Positions 46,812-58,481 are shown, numbered from the stretch's first letter. The stretch is 64,000 nt of DNA from Amorphophallus konjac (GCA_022559845.1 CM040128.1:269334698-269398697); one strand, 5' to 3'. Notes: generated by a model not told the origin, from the letters alone. Numbers and translations are program-made.

Positions 46812-47456
46812 ATGACCGAAGAAGGTGGCGGTGGTGACGGCGAGAAGGGCAAGGGGGGTGCCTACCGCCCCGGCGCCGGCGCCGCCCGCGCCTGCTGCTG
46901 CGGCCTCCTTGCCTTCATCTTCCTCGCCGGCCTCACCGCTCTCATCCTCTACCTCGTCTACCGCCCCTCCAAGCCCCGCTTCACCGTGATCGGCGCCGCC
47001 GTCTACGAGCTCAACGCCACCTCCCAGCAAGTGCCCACCGCCATCTCCACCAGCATGCAGTTCACGGTGGTGATCCGCAACCCCAACGAGCGGTCCTCGG
47101 TGTTCTACGACCGGCTGGCGGCGTACGCGGTGTACCGAAACCAGCCCATCACGCCCCCCGCGCCGCTGCCGCCGCTGTACCAGGACGAGGACAGCACGGT
47201 GGCGATGTCGCCGGTGCTGGGCGGGGCGTTCGTGCCGGTGTCGGCGGAGGTGGCGGGGGGCCTGGTGACGGACCAGGCGTACGGCGCGGTGGGGCTCCGG
47301 CTGGTCCTGATGGGGCGGCTCAAATACAAGGCCGGCCCCTTCCGCAGCGCCTGGACCCGCATGTTCGTGCGCTGCGACCTCCTGGTGGGCCTCAAGAAGG
47401 GCATGTACGGCCAGGTGCCGCTCCTCGGCGCCGCCGACTGCTCCGTCAGCACCTGA
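46812..47456 (+). CDS. NDR1/HIN1-like (NHL) LEA_2 membrane protein
   Basis: Intact, intronless, 214 residues, very GC-rich. The N-terminus is cytosolic and Gly/Lys-rich. A Cys cluster (ACCCG, possible palmitoylation) leads into one transmembrane helix at about residues 31-50 (LLAFIFLAGLTALILYLVY). The family hallmark RPSKPRFTV follows. Then comes the LEA_2 domain with the NPN-type motif (VVIRNPNERSSVFYD) and a C-terminal strand region (SAWTRMFVRCDLLVGL). NHL proteins act at the plasma membrane in pathogen response and senescence; some bind other membrane proteins or the cell wall. The ATG at 46812 fits the TATA box 75 bp upstream, and no earlier in-frame Met is present. This is the only confident host gene in the window. 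Confidence 0.92.
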   Translation: MTEEGGGGDGEKGKGGAYRPGAGAARACCCGLLAFIFLAGLTALILYLVYRPSKPRFTVIGAAVYELNATSQQVPTAISTSMQFTVVIRNPNERSSVFYDRLAAYAVYRNQPITPPAPLPPLYQDEDSTVAMSPVLGGAFVPVSAEVAGGLVTDQAYGAVGLRLVLMGRLKYKAGPFRSAWTRMFVRCDLLVGLKKGMYGQVPLLGAADCSVST

Positions 47457-47570
47457 TCACCGTCGACCAGTCCGACCGGAGCCCCACTCGCCAGCTTTCA
47501 CTCAGTGCTATCGCCGCCTTCTCCTCAGCCTTCTACTACCCGAAGCATGGGCAGAGCAAAGAGCTTCACG

Positions 47571-47613
<43 letters not shown>

Positions 47614-48759
47614 CTATAAGAGCAGCAACATGGTTCTTTTTTTTTTTTCACGTTTCTCTGTTTTAAACTTCTGTCACATCCAGCATAGCTTGGTGGGTTT
47701 AGATTTTTTTTCTTCTGTTGTTTCTGTAGAGATGTTGGTGGAAAAATGGGAAGAGAAAGAGCAGGGGGGGGGTTTGGGCTGTAAGTGGAATGGGGGTATT
47801 AATCAGAGAATGAAAAGAGATGTTATGTAGAACAACAACAACAACAAAAAAAAAAGCTTTAGGTTAGGCAATAAGGAGAGGAAGATGCAACCCTCTGCTC
47901 TGCAACCTCTGTTTTTAACCATATGTAATGCCCCTGCTTTATGTGATACATATATATTTCTCTATCTATCTGGTCAGGAAACGATGAAAGGGAGATGATG
48001 ATGTTCGCTGATATGTTGCTCCAATATATATATCTTCCATTAAACCGTGATTCGTCATGTTTCTCTTGCTGGGTTCTATGAAAATCTGCCACAGAATCTG
48101 GCCATTTTGCTTCAGAAACAGAGCCCCCATCAAAAGGGGAGAGAGGCAAGAGGGAATCACCACCGCTATCCCCCTTCTTCCAAATCTATTCCGTCACCGC
48201 CGAGAAGGAAGGTCTGCAAATCCCTGTTGTGTCATGTTGTTGATGCTTTGTAGACATCTAGATCTCCAGGAAATCAACCCATGGTGCTTGGCCACAGTGT
48301 GCAGAGTGGTGAGTGGGTGGCTCTAGAGACATCGGTAGGGGTAGGAGACAGAGGGTGTGGGATGATGGTGGTAGGTCCTTCCAGAATCGACGTTGTAATT
48401 AATGGCTCCTTAGCAGTAGGAGCTTCTAGTCGGCGAGAAAGTCCTCTTCATTCATTCAGAGGATATGGTTTGTGCTCGCGCTTGGTCTCTACGCGTCACT
48501 TCTGATTTTTTTTCATCCCCTTCCGAAGAATTATATAGAAATAAGAAAAAATTATATGAATATTTTTTAAAAATTATTTAAATTATTATTATATCGTTAT
48601 TTTTTAAAATTTATTCATAAACTTTTAAAAACGTCCTAACTAGAATCCCCCGTCTCCTCGAGATTAATTTTCGAGAAGATAATGACTCGTACACTATGCC
48701 AAATCTATTACTTTCTTGAGAAAGATGGAGACGTCGGCTGCCAAGGTGTACAACTGTTG
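47457..48759 (+). other. 3' region of the NHL gene and spacer
   Basis: Holds an (AT)n microsatellite at 47573-47609, homopolymer runs and no further credible gene. Confidence 0.5.
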
Positions 48760-48767
48760 GCCATAAT

Positions 48768-49238
48768 CAAGGTCTGTCGTCTCAGTCGTCCTAATTTTAT
48801 GTCAGGATGAGATGAAATGGTATCGTCTCGATCTGTCCCGTTCTGTCTCGTAAGATATCAAGATGAGAAAAGAATCTTTAAATATATAATATATATAAAA
48901 TAATATAAAAAAATCTTAGTCTAGTTGATTAGGTGGTTCGTTCGTTTCATTCAAGACGTCTCAGGATCGAATCTTGTGAACATCTTTACATTTTTAAGTT
49001 TTTTTGATTGAAAACTTTAAAAAGAAAAGGAAAATATGCATGAAACGGCAAATCCAAATCGCCCCGATCGAATGAAGCTACTTGACCAACTGATTTATAA
49101 AATATTTTATATTTAAGATAAAATATCAAATATATATAGCAACCTAGTTGCATCTGACAGATCGATCGTCCCGATCTATAGTTGGGATGGGCCGAGTCGT
49201 GCGAGTCGAGCCATCCCGACTCGATTTACCAAACCCTG
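48768..49238. mobile_element. hAT-type MITE, 471 bp
   Basis: Perfect 8-bp target duplication GCCATAAT at 48760-48767 and 49239-49246. Ends CAAGGTCTGTCG and (inverted) CAGGGTTTGGTA are related. GTCTCG/CGAGTCGGG motifs near both ends, AT-rich core, no coding. Confidence 0.82.
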
Positions 49239-49406
49239 GCCATAATGACACAACGAAGAATTGTTTGAGACTTGGAGGATTTACGGATAAATTCTATAAC
49301 AATGGTGATATAACCATAATTCAGATACTTTTAAGGGATATGTAAATAAAATTTCCCAGAAATAATGGTGCAATAATATGCGGCACTTCCCTACTTTTGT
49401 TTTATG

Positions 49407-49674
49407 CAGGGTTTTTCGACCCGGTGCGGGTCGTCTCGACCCGCATGATCCGACCCGACCCAGACTGTGGGCGGGTCGCTCGGGTCGTGAGTCGACCCGA
49501 CCCGCATTATTTTAATATTATATTATAGTACATTATATATATAATGTGTCCTTTTCTATTTTATTCTATTATTTTATAGATATTATATATATAAATTATT
49601 TTTTTTAGAGCGAGACAGATCGAGACGGGACCGACCCGACCCGACCCAGATCGAGACCGGGTCGATAAATCCTG
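49407..49674. mobile_element. hAT-type MITE, 268 bp
   Basis: Inverted ends CAGGGTTTTTCGACCCGG and CCGGGTCGATAAATCCTG; 8-bp target duplication GTTTTATG / ATTTTATG (one mismatch). Subterminal CGACCCGACCCG repeats in opposite orientations. No coding. Confidence 0.85.
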
Positions 49675-50056
49675 ATTTTATGTCACATATTAGAGGTCCC
49701 TTATCCTCACCTGCGTCGATCCGATAAGTTGGTATAGAATTCGGATCTAATACCCACGGGTGAATCGCGTCGAAGTTGGTGGCATCGGTGGGTGCGAATC
49801 CGATGCAGTCATCCACTCCCGCACATGCACACATACCCATATATACCCACGTACCCACAATCCTTTTTTTAAGTCCCCATCAAAGCTGAAGTGTAAAGAA
49901 CACACTGCTCTGAATCTTCTAATGCGGAAACCTTCCGTTTTCTAGAGTGTGGTGCCGAGACGAACGAGTTCATGATCACCTTCTGAGTTAGAAATCTTCA
50001 GACTGCGGCCAGAGCCCTTCTCGGATCACGAGTCGTCCTCCTCCCCACTTTCACAA

Positions 50057-50723
50057 AAGGAAGAAGAAAAAAAAGGGAACTCGCACCTTCGACGACTTTT
50101 GAGCCGAGGGGAGGGCTGCTGGGTCTTCCTTTCGGCCCTTTGGATTGGCATTTTACACGTCTGCACCTCTCTTTCTTTAGTTCTTCTTTTCTCAGTCTAC
50201 CATCACTCCCCAGTCTAGCTCACTGCACTGACAAGTAGCTAACTATTCACAGAAGATACCAAGAAGTACAGTAGTCCCATTTTCCACCTGCCAACTGTGA
50301 GCTCACTCTTGGATGTAGTAGATATGGCCCAAGGGCTGCCTGAAATGTGTCTTGGGAAACCAGTCGCTTCATATATGTAAGATCACATCACCCATTTGTC
50401 TATATGCTTTACGACGACAGATTGTCTGGTTAGGAGGAAAAGAAGGGGGGGGGGTTTGTGGATGGTCGACCGCCGTGTGGAGGTAGAGTACCTACTGCTT
50501 CCCTGAAATGTGCCACCACCGGCGGCCACACATGCAGAGGAAATAAGCTGCAACAGTAGAGGGGGACCTCATTGTTGGGATAGCAACGACAGGAGGAGGG
50601 AGAAGGAAGAACAAAATATAAGATGCAAGCACGCACACAGAAAAAAGAACACCAGATATTTTCATGGAAAACTCAACCGGGAAAAACCACGGAGCTACAC
50701 ACGGAAACACACTACAAGAAAAG
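50057..50723 (+). repeat. Duplicated segment, copy 1
   Basis: About 660 bp matching 51158-51829, both ending in a CACTA-type tip (CACTACAAGAAAA here). Shared landmarks are CCTTTTACACGTCTGCACCT-like text and GGCGGCCACACATGCAG. No gene; the open frames seen are the same in both copies and match nothing I know. The preceding 49683-50056 holds nothing recognisable. Confidence 0.85.
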
Positions 50724-50729
50724 GAACTC

Positions 50730-51160
50730 TAGAGAAGGTTTACCTGCATGATGCACCGACTTAGTTTTAGAAATGTATTAACCTGATTGACGATGGGGGA
50801 GCATTAGTAGTCTCTGGAGGGCATACTCGATCTCAAGAGAACATCTTGGGGGACATGCGAGCATGTACGTCTAATGTACCCCGGACGATTTCTGTTTAAC
50901 ATGGGCATTGTTGTCCTTAATACCCTGACTAATGACGCCCTAATCTCCTAGTATAAAAGGGTGATCGAGCTCTCTCCTTGTATTGTAACATGTTGGTATT
51001 TTTTTCTTAGTGGAATCCTGCTGCGGCCGTGGACGTAGGAAGACATCTTGCCTCCGAACCACGTAAAAATCTTTGTGTTCTTGTAGTTTGATTTCTTTTT
51101 TCCCTTTCTTCTTCCTCTTCCGCTGTTTGTCCTCCTCGTCTGGGTACGCCGTCTTCCCTA
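50730..51160 (+). mobile_element. LTR fragment between the two duplicated copies
   Basis: TATAAAA at 50952-50958, then the typical copia-like LTR 3' half: a TTGTATTGTAACA stretch, GTGGACGTAGG and CCGAACCACGTAAA, followed by TTTGTGTTCTTG. The end may be CTAACA near 51160. The start and TSD were not fixed, so it may be a partial or solo LTR. Confidence 0.6.
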
Positions 51161-51829
51161 ACAAGAAGAATAAAAAAAAAGGGACTCGCACCTTCAACTT
51201 TTGAGCAGAGGGGATGTCTTCCTTCCGGCCCTTTGGATTGGCCTTTTACACGTCTGCACCTCTCTTTCTTTAGTTCTTCTGTTCTCATTTCTACCATCAC
51301 TCCCCAAGTCTAGCTCACTACACTGACAAGTAGCTAACTATTCACAGAAGATGCCCAGAAGTACACTAGTCCCATTTTCCACCTTGCAATCTCAACCTGC
51401 CAACTGTGAGCTCACACTTGGATGTAGAAGATATGGCCCAAGGGCTGCCTGAAATGTGTCTTGGGAAAGCAGTCGTTTCATATATGTAAAATCACATAAC
51501 ACATTTGTCTCTATGCTTTACGACGACAGATTGTCTGGTTAGGAGGAAAAGAAGGGGGGGTTTGTGGATGGTCGGCCACCGTGCGGAGGTAGAGTACCTA
51601 CTGCTTCCCTGAAATGTGCCACCACCGGCGGCCACACATGCAGTGGAAATAAGCTGCAACAGTAGAGGGGGACCTCGTTGTTGGGATAGCAACGACAAGA
51701 GGAGGGAGAAGGAAGAACAAAATATAAGATGCAAGCACGCACACAGAAAAAAGAACACCAGAGATTTTCATGGAAAACTCAACCGGGAAAAACCACGGAG
51801 CTGCACACGGAAAAACACTGCAATAAAAT
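51158..51829 (+). repeat. Duplicated segment, copy 2
   Basis: Second copy of 50057-50723, leading straight into the CACTA terminus at 51816 (CACTGCAATAAAA). Confidence 0.85.
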
Positions 51830-52410
51830 ATGCGGTCAGTGACGGATGACTTCCGTCGTTAATTCTTCGCAAAAAATCGTTACGAACAGATAAGTGACGT
51901 CAGAATAGTGACGCATCATCTCCGTCGCTGAAATTTACTCGCGAAGTAATGACGGAAAAGTATTCATCACTATTCCGCTGCCATATTGCGACGTCTAGAG
52001 ATAAATTATTTTCGTCGTTAATCCGTCGCTGACTACATTCTATTGATGAAAAATATCCGCCGCTAATCCCTCACTAAATAGAGATGGATTAGTGATGGAT
52101 AGTGCCGTCTCTAAGTTTATTCGTCACTAAGTTTTAATGCTTCTTTTAGCGATGGATTAGAGTCTGACTATTATTTGTCGCGATGTTAATCCGTCACTAA
52201 TCCTTCTCTTTTCCGTTGAAAAATATAGATACATTAGTGACATCATTCGTCGTCTCTATTATTTCATCGTTACTTCTACCTCGCTTACCGACGGATTAGA
52301 GACGAAAAAATTCTGTCGCTAATTATTTCCGTCGCTACTCCGCCGCCAATCCGTCGCTAATCTGTCTTCTATGATTTCAGTTAGCGACGGGCCCATCTGT
52401 CACTAAGTAT
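51830..52410. repeat. CACTA subterminal repeats
   Basis: Many short direct and inverted copies of TTAGTGACGGAT / ATCCGTCGCTAA variants, the sites bound by TnpA-type proteins in En/Spm elements. Confidence 0.85.
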
Positions 52411-52803
52411 TTTTTATTTTTAAAAATATTTTTATTAAATAAAAAGCCTGTTTACATAAAAAATATAAAATCTCACACACATCCAACACAAAATTTGAAA
52501 TAAAAATTATACACTTGCATCATTAAAATAACATTTAAAATTCTTCGAATATAGTGTTCAAAAAGTACAATTTATTACAACATTAGTCCAAAAAAAGTCA
52601 AGAAATGTCTGGTGTTCACTCCACGTCATCGTCTCCCCTGTCACCGTCATGCGGATGGTTATAGGATCCTCCTATATTTAAAGAAATAAAAGAATATTAG
52701 ATGTGCATATATGAAAAATATTTCTTAATAAATAAATTGAAGTAAATAAATTCTTTAAAATTAAAAATAAAATTATCTATTTAGACCTCGTCACTTTTCA
52801 AAG

Positions 52804-53990
52804 GTCATTCTCACTGCCTCAATCATGTTAGAACAATTGGCACACCGATCGAACCGATATTTCAAATTTTCGACTCCCTGATCCTGATATCTTTGGTTTT
52901 AAACTAACTTATGGGTGATTTGAGCGCCGAGCTCAAATCATGAATCCAATTTAGATTCCGTTAATTCTTACAAGTCACTCTCACCGCCTCGGTCATGTTG
53001 GAATAATCGAGACACTGATCGAGTTAGTATTTCAAATTTTTAACCCTTTCAACCAGACATCTTTGGTTTAAACAAACTTAATTCATAAGAGGTTGATTTG
53101 AGCGCCAAGCTCAAATCAGGAATCTGATTTGAATTCTGTGAACTTCCACAAGTTACTTTCACCACTTCAGTCGTGTTGGAACAATCAACACATTGATCAG
53201 ACAGATATTTCATTTTCGATCTTTCAAACTCGACTAGTTTAAACTAACTTAATTCACAAATGGTTGATTTGAGCACCGAGTTCAAAATAGGAATTCAATT
53301 TGAATTCCGTGAACTCTCACAGGTCACTTTCACCACCCCAGTTGTGTTGGAATAATCGACACACCGATCAGATTGATTTTTTATTTTTTGGACCCCCCGA
53401 ACCTAACATCTTTGGTTTTATACTAACTCAATTCATAAATTGGTGATTTGAGTGCTGAGCCCAAATCAGAAATCCGATTCAGATTCTGTTAGGTCTCACA
53501 GGTCACTCTGATCGCCCTGCTCGTATTGGAACAATAGACACACCGATCGATTGGGCTAATATTTCATTTTTTTGACTCCCCAAATCGGACGTCTTTAGTT
53601 TTAAACTAACTTAAGTCATAACTTGGTGATTTGAGAGACGAGCCCAAATGAGAAATCCGATTTAGAAGCCGTCAACTCCCACAGGTCACTTTCACCGCCC
53701 CGATCGTGTTAGAATAATTGACATATTGATCAGATTGGTATTTCAGATTTTTGACCTCCCAAACACGACATCTTTGGTTTAAACTAACTTAATTTATAAA
53801 TGGGTGATTTGAGCGCCGAGCTCAAACAAAGAATCCGATTTAGATTCTGTCAGATTCTGTCAGGTCACTCTCACCTCTTCGATCATGTTGGAATAATCGA
53901 CATGTCAATCATACCAGTATTTCAGATATTGGATCCCCGAACATGACTTTTTTGGTTTATCCCAAAGGGGTTATTTTGAACTAACTTAGT
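52804..53990 (+). repeat. ~176-bp tandem repeat, about six and a half copies
   Basis: The marker GTCACTCTCACCGCC starts at 52804, 52974, 53152, 53323, 53502, 53685 and 53864, intervals 170-183 bp. Each unit contains ATCTTTGGTTTAAACTAACTTA and GATTTGAGCGCCGAGCTCAAAT, the latter nearly palindromic. Internal to the CACTA element. Confidence 0.93.
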
Positions 53991-54079
53991 TTTCAATTAA
54001 ATTCCTTTCAACAAAATAGAAGTATTATAAGCAAAATTTACAAATTAAAAAGTGCAATAAGTATGACACTCACTCGAGA

Positions 54080-55960
54080 GAGCTATGATGAGGATGAAGA
54101 TGCTCCTTGGAGAGGATGCATCCTCATGTGAGAGAAAAGGGGGGTCATCATGCTTGCTATCCACTGCGTGATGTGCTACTCTTGAGCCTGGAGCTTTGCA
54201 TCGAATCGCACATCCATATCCAGTATGATGGCATCTTGACTGTCACTCGTAGATCCATAGGAGCCCTTAATGGAGGTGCTAGGATTCTTGACGGGTTTTA
54301 AACCTTGAGAAGATACTGTCACCTCACCCAAGTTCAAGCTCTGCCCAAAACCTTACACCCTACCTTTCTTCGGTGGGTCGGTTGCCTTTATCCATAACTC
54401 CCGACCTATCTCCGGATGCTGCGTGGTGTTCTCCCCATATTTCTCCACCATCCATCTCTCGAATTTCTCTTGTAAATGGAAAGAAAAGAATTGTAAATTT
54501 TGGATTGATCATTCATATTTAAAATGCAAAAGCTTATATTTATAGATAAACTTAACAACACCTTGACGGATTTTTCTGAGACGTATTCATCCTTTCTCTT
54601 CTTTTTGTGGATTCTCTAAAACACCTCCCAGTACACAGACCCACTCGTATGCACACATGCCTGCGGCTCTTTGGCATGGTTTGCTGTCGTAGCCTGGAAC
54701 TTTTCTATTCACCTCTCATTCTTCCATTGCTCACACATACAGCTCCAACCCTCCCCGCTCAGCCATTTAGGTCCGTGTTCCTTCCAAACCTCTCAGTCAT
54801 CCGTTGTTGATGCCTTCTTCTGAGCTTTATTTAGTGAATTGATTAATAGATTCTTTGAAACTTTCTCCTAAACATACTAAGCTAAGGCCTCATCCGATGT
54901 GCTCCCGAAGCAATACCTCGCCTACAAAAAATGTTTATATTCATTAAGTCAACATACTAAAATCAAAAGTTGAGAAAGACATGCTTTAAAAGATTAAATT
55001 ACATACCATGAATTTATTGAACAATGAGTCCCAAACCTCAATCGCGAAATCCTTCCACTGGATTGCCCCCTTGGGAATAAATCGCTTGACCATGTCGGTA
55101 ATATGTTGCATGACCCCCTTGGGCCCAAATTTCTATCCGCAATTACAAAGCATACAATTGGAGATAATTATACAATTGATGGATAGATGTTGAACATAAT
55201 TCATGAAATATACTTACCCCCTTGGCCCGTCCTCTATGTAGATCTCCTCGCACTTGTCATCGGCGTCCATCTCATGGGCCTTGTGTACACGGTCATCGTT
55301 ATCTGTTGCTGGGGGAGCCTAGGCAGGCGAGATGAGGTCCTCGACGTGTGCTCCAAGCAAAATAGAAATAGAAATGAGTACTACGGTAATCATAATTGGC
55401 ATAATTAATCAATTGTTTATAAAAAAGCTATTGAATTAAAATGAGACTAAATCAAAAGATACCTGTATGGGTGGACGGTGGCAGGTAAGTCCCTTACACG
55501 ACTAGTACGGTGGCAGTGTCCAACGTCGAGCTTGTAAAAATAATATGGCATAAGCAAAATATATTATCAATGCATATATACCTAGAAATTTGAATAGACA
55601 TATCTGTCCCATGAGACGGTGGCACATAGGAGCCTCCAGAGCCCCTCCCTTGACTCCCTCCCCTCCCACTCGAGACTGTTAGAATTAAATGACATAAGCA
55701 GACATATTATCAATATACATATCAGTGGAAACTTAAATACACATACCTATCCCCAGAGTAGGTGGAAAAGAGGAGCCTCTAGAACCCCTCCCATGACCCC
55801 CTCCCCTCCCACTTGGCTGTAAGAATTAAATCACATAAGCAGATATATTATCAACAAACATATAACTCGAAACTTAAATAAACGTACATGTCTCTGGACT
55901 AGATGACAAAGAAGAGGAATTAGAGCCCCTCCACTGCTCCTTTCCCTCCCAGTCGAGGCG
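54080..55960 (-). pseudogene. Decayed CACTA tnpA gene (Transposase_24 / Ptta/En/Spm family)
   Basis: Minus-strand homology in order: three similar Gly/Arg/Ser-rich exon-like blocks (about 55950, 55815 and 55690) with the shared pattern GRGG..GRGSRGS. Next are a domain piece with KRFIPKGAIQWKDFAIEVWD (about 55010-55120) and a piece with CEQWKNER and KEPQACVHTSGSVYWEVF (about 54600-54770). Then comes the typical LQEKFERWMVEKYGENTTQHP..RELWIKATDPP block (54360-54480), and finally a C-terminal FDAKLQAQ..QWIASMMT part (54110-54260). Several stops and frameshifts break it (for example a TAA after the GRV and a TGA after TTDD), so no functional protein is expected. Confidence 0.75.
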
Positions 55961-56329
55961 GAAGATGATCGAGCATCTTGAACCATCTCTTCATTGACAA
56001 CATTAAAAATGTTACATGTTAGTTACACATAAATGAAGAAAGATTGACATCATTCACTATAAAGAATGATAGCATATAGAATTTCTTACAATATTGTTTT
56101 ATTTTTTTTAACTAATATCTATTTCATCTTCGTACAATGAGAAGATGCCTAACTCAAACTCACATTTGACTTCATATTCATCTTCATCATTAGTAGGCTC
56201 TTTCTCCTCATCGGACTCCTCCACCTCTATAAGGAAATCCATTGACCCTCCGCTGACTTGTTCTAGCTCACTTGGATTTGACCTCTTCCACTTCATTCTC
56301 CTTATAGAAATAGAGTTGCTTTTCAGATT

Positions 56330-56873
56330 CACTGAAGCCAAAATATGGAGAAAGAGTCAACTCTAGAGCGTCGGCCTAGTCTGATTGAAGATAATCAGCA
56401 TTGACATCCTCTACCATAGCTTCATATTGATCAACTCATAGTCGGAGAAAAACATTACTTTAACCTTACAAATTTCCCACCAGTCATTATTTCTGGATGA
56501 TTGATAGAGTGTATAACTTGTTGGGCTTGTGCGGCCAAAATGAATGATCGGTAGATACTCAATTTATATCTACGCATTATATTGAGAACCCCATATATTG
56601 TGTCCTTTCGAACAAAATTAGGATCAAACTAATATTGACACTTAGATAGAAATATATGGTTGTCTTATTCCAGATACTGCAATTATAAGACCTCTTCAAG
56701 AATGCCATAATAGTCAAGTTCATTCTCATTACAAGTATTATGTTTAACACACACGCCACTATTATATGCAGACTTGTTTTGTCCATTCTCTTTGATGTGA
56801 AATATGTATCCATTAACAATAAATCTGTACGAACCTGAGCATAATTAGTTCCCTCAGGCCCGCCACTATGCAC
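56330..56873 (-). pseudogene. CACTA TNP2 C-terminal fragment (DUF4216-like)
   Basis: Minus-strand segments read, in shifting frames, an INGY.FH-type block, SAYNSGVCVKHNTC, a LDYYGILEEVLQLQYL block, FILAAQAQQVI and an acidic tail. This is the DUF4216 C-terminal region of the CACTA transposase TNP2. At least three frame changes or stops are present, and the catalytic N-terminal portion is absent. It lies upstream of tnpA in transcription order, as in intact CACTA elements. Confidence 0.7.
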
Positions 56874-57834
56874 CCAAGCATAGATTTCTCTTGAGCCAGC
56901 TCCCTTGCACCCAAGTGTAAGTCTTTCACTCAGGTATGAATACGAGTATAAGTAGTTTCCTTAGGATCGATCCTATGCACCCAAGTGTAGTTTCCCTCGG
57001 GCCTGCTACTATGCATCCGAGCATAGAATCTTTTGAGCCAGCTCCCTCGCACCCAGGCATAGGTCTTTCACCCATGCACAATCCTTAGTATAATCAATTC
57101 TCTCGGGCCCACTACTATGCACCCGAGCGTAGATCAGCTCAGGTACAAACCTGAGTATAATTAGCACCCTTGGGCCAACTACTATGCACTCGTGCGTAGA
57201 ATCTCTTGAGCCTGCTCGCTTGCACCTAGACATAAGTTTTTCACTTAGTTACGAACTAGAGTATAATCAATTCCCTTAGGCCCGCTACCATGCACCCGAG
57301 CATACATTCACTCAAGTATGAACCTGAGTATAATTAGCTCCTTAGGCCAGCTACTAGGCACCCGAGCGTAGAATCTCTTGGGTTAACTCCCTTGCACCCG
57401 GGTGTAGTTCTTTCACTCAGGTACGAACCTAAGTATAATTAGTTCCCTCGAGCCCATTGTTATACACCCAAGCGTAGATTTCTCCCTAGCTAGCTCCTCT
57501 GCACCCAAGGGTAATTCCTTCACTCAGGTACGAACCTAAGTATAAGTAGTTTCTTCGGGCCCGCTTCTATGCACCTAAGTGTAGTTTCCCTCAGTCTTGT
57601 TACTATGCACCCTAGCATAGATTCAGTCAGATACGAACTTGATCATAATTAGTTTCTTCGGGGCCACTGCTATACACCCAAGTGTAGTTTTCCTCGGACC
57701 CGCTATTATGCACACAGGCATAGTTCTTTCATTCAGGTACAAGCCTGCGTATAATTAGTTCCCTCGAGCCTACTACTGTGCACCCAAGCGTACATCCACT
57801 CTTGTACAAATCTTTTTTAGAGTATAATTAGCTT
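56860..57834 (-). repeat. Tandem array with alternating 36/70-bp spacing (left of copia insertion)
   Basis: The marker CACCC(A/G)AG is at 56871, 56908, 56978, 57014, 57050, 57120, 57186, 57222 and 57292, and on to 57770. Spacings are about 36, 66 and 70 bp, close to a ~106-bp higher-order unit. Recurrent text is GTATAATTAG(T/C)TCCCTCGG and (G/A)GTACGAACCT. The array resumes at 63812 beyond the copia element. Confidence 0.9.
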
Positions 57835-57839
57835 CTTCA

Positions 57840-58456
57840 TGTTAGAATTTATGGTCCTTATGTTGATTCAAATTTCTCATTTATTGTTTAGTCCCGTATT
57901 GGAAGTTGGAAAGACTTCCTTTGATTTATGTATTGGAGAGCTCACCCTTGGGTCGAGACCCAAGGGGCATAGGATGTGGGCTCAAATAGTGTGTCGAATT
58001 AAGTGGTTTGATCGAATAGAAATAAATATATATATATATATATTATTTATTTATTTATTTGTTTGTGCCGTGCCGAGCCGCGTCGCGTCGTGTCATGTCG
58101 CGCCGCGCCGCGCCGCGCCGCGCCTATTATTTATTTATTTGTGCCGAGCCAAGCCGCGTCGCGTCGCGTCGCGTCGTGTCGTGTCGTGTCGGGCTGCGCC
58201 GCGCCGCGCTGTGCTGTGCTGTGCCGGCCGGTTACCGAGTTTTGAGCCCATGTGCTGTGCCGGCCGATTACCGAGTTACCGAGCAGTCAGTGGGGAGTCA
58301 TATCTCGGGGACGAAGCGCCAGTGAACCCTGTGCTAGAGGAGGGGGCGTCTTTCGTTTCAAAGACAGTGTCATCTACGACACGTTTCTCTCCTAAACAGG
58401 CGATTCTAAACTCGTTTCCCTTTCTGTTGTTATAGTAGATTACTTATTTTTCAACA
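57840..58456 (+). repeat. 5' LTR of the copia element (617 bp, rearranged)
   Basis: Matches the 3' LTR at both ends but lacks a ~230-bp segment equivalent to 63327-63580, which contains a CTATAAGG promoter-like site at about 63430. It also lacks a further ~45 bp near its 3' end. Instead it carries expanded GCCGCGTCG/GTGCTGTGC repeats (58065-58280). Confidence 0.9.
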
Positions 58457-58481
58457 ATTTTGAAACGAAAGATTGATTGCT

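Larger units (their letters stand above)
51816..56873 (-). mobile_element. CACTA (En/Spm-type) transposon, right end truncated
   Basis: The left terminus CACTGCAATAAAATATG is followed by a dense field of subterminal GTGACGGA / CCGTCGCTAAT motifs (51830-52410), the standard CACTA architecture. Remains of tnpA (54080-55960) and the TNP2 C-terminus (56330-56873) are on the minus strand, so the left tip is the 3' end of the element. The right terminus is not visible: coding homology stops where the 56860 tandem array begins. Confidence 0.8.

Noticed and set aside
46563..47030. Minus-strand open frame overlapping the NHL gene
   Set aside because: Shadow of the GC-rich NHL coding frame; Gly/Glu-rich translation without family resemblance.
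58059..58325. Arg/Ala/Ser-rich open frames in the copia LTR
   Set aside because: Translation of GCCGCGTCG repeats in a non-coding LTR.
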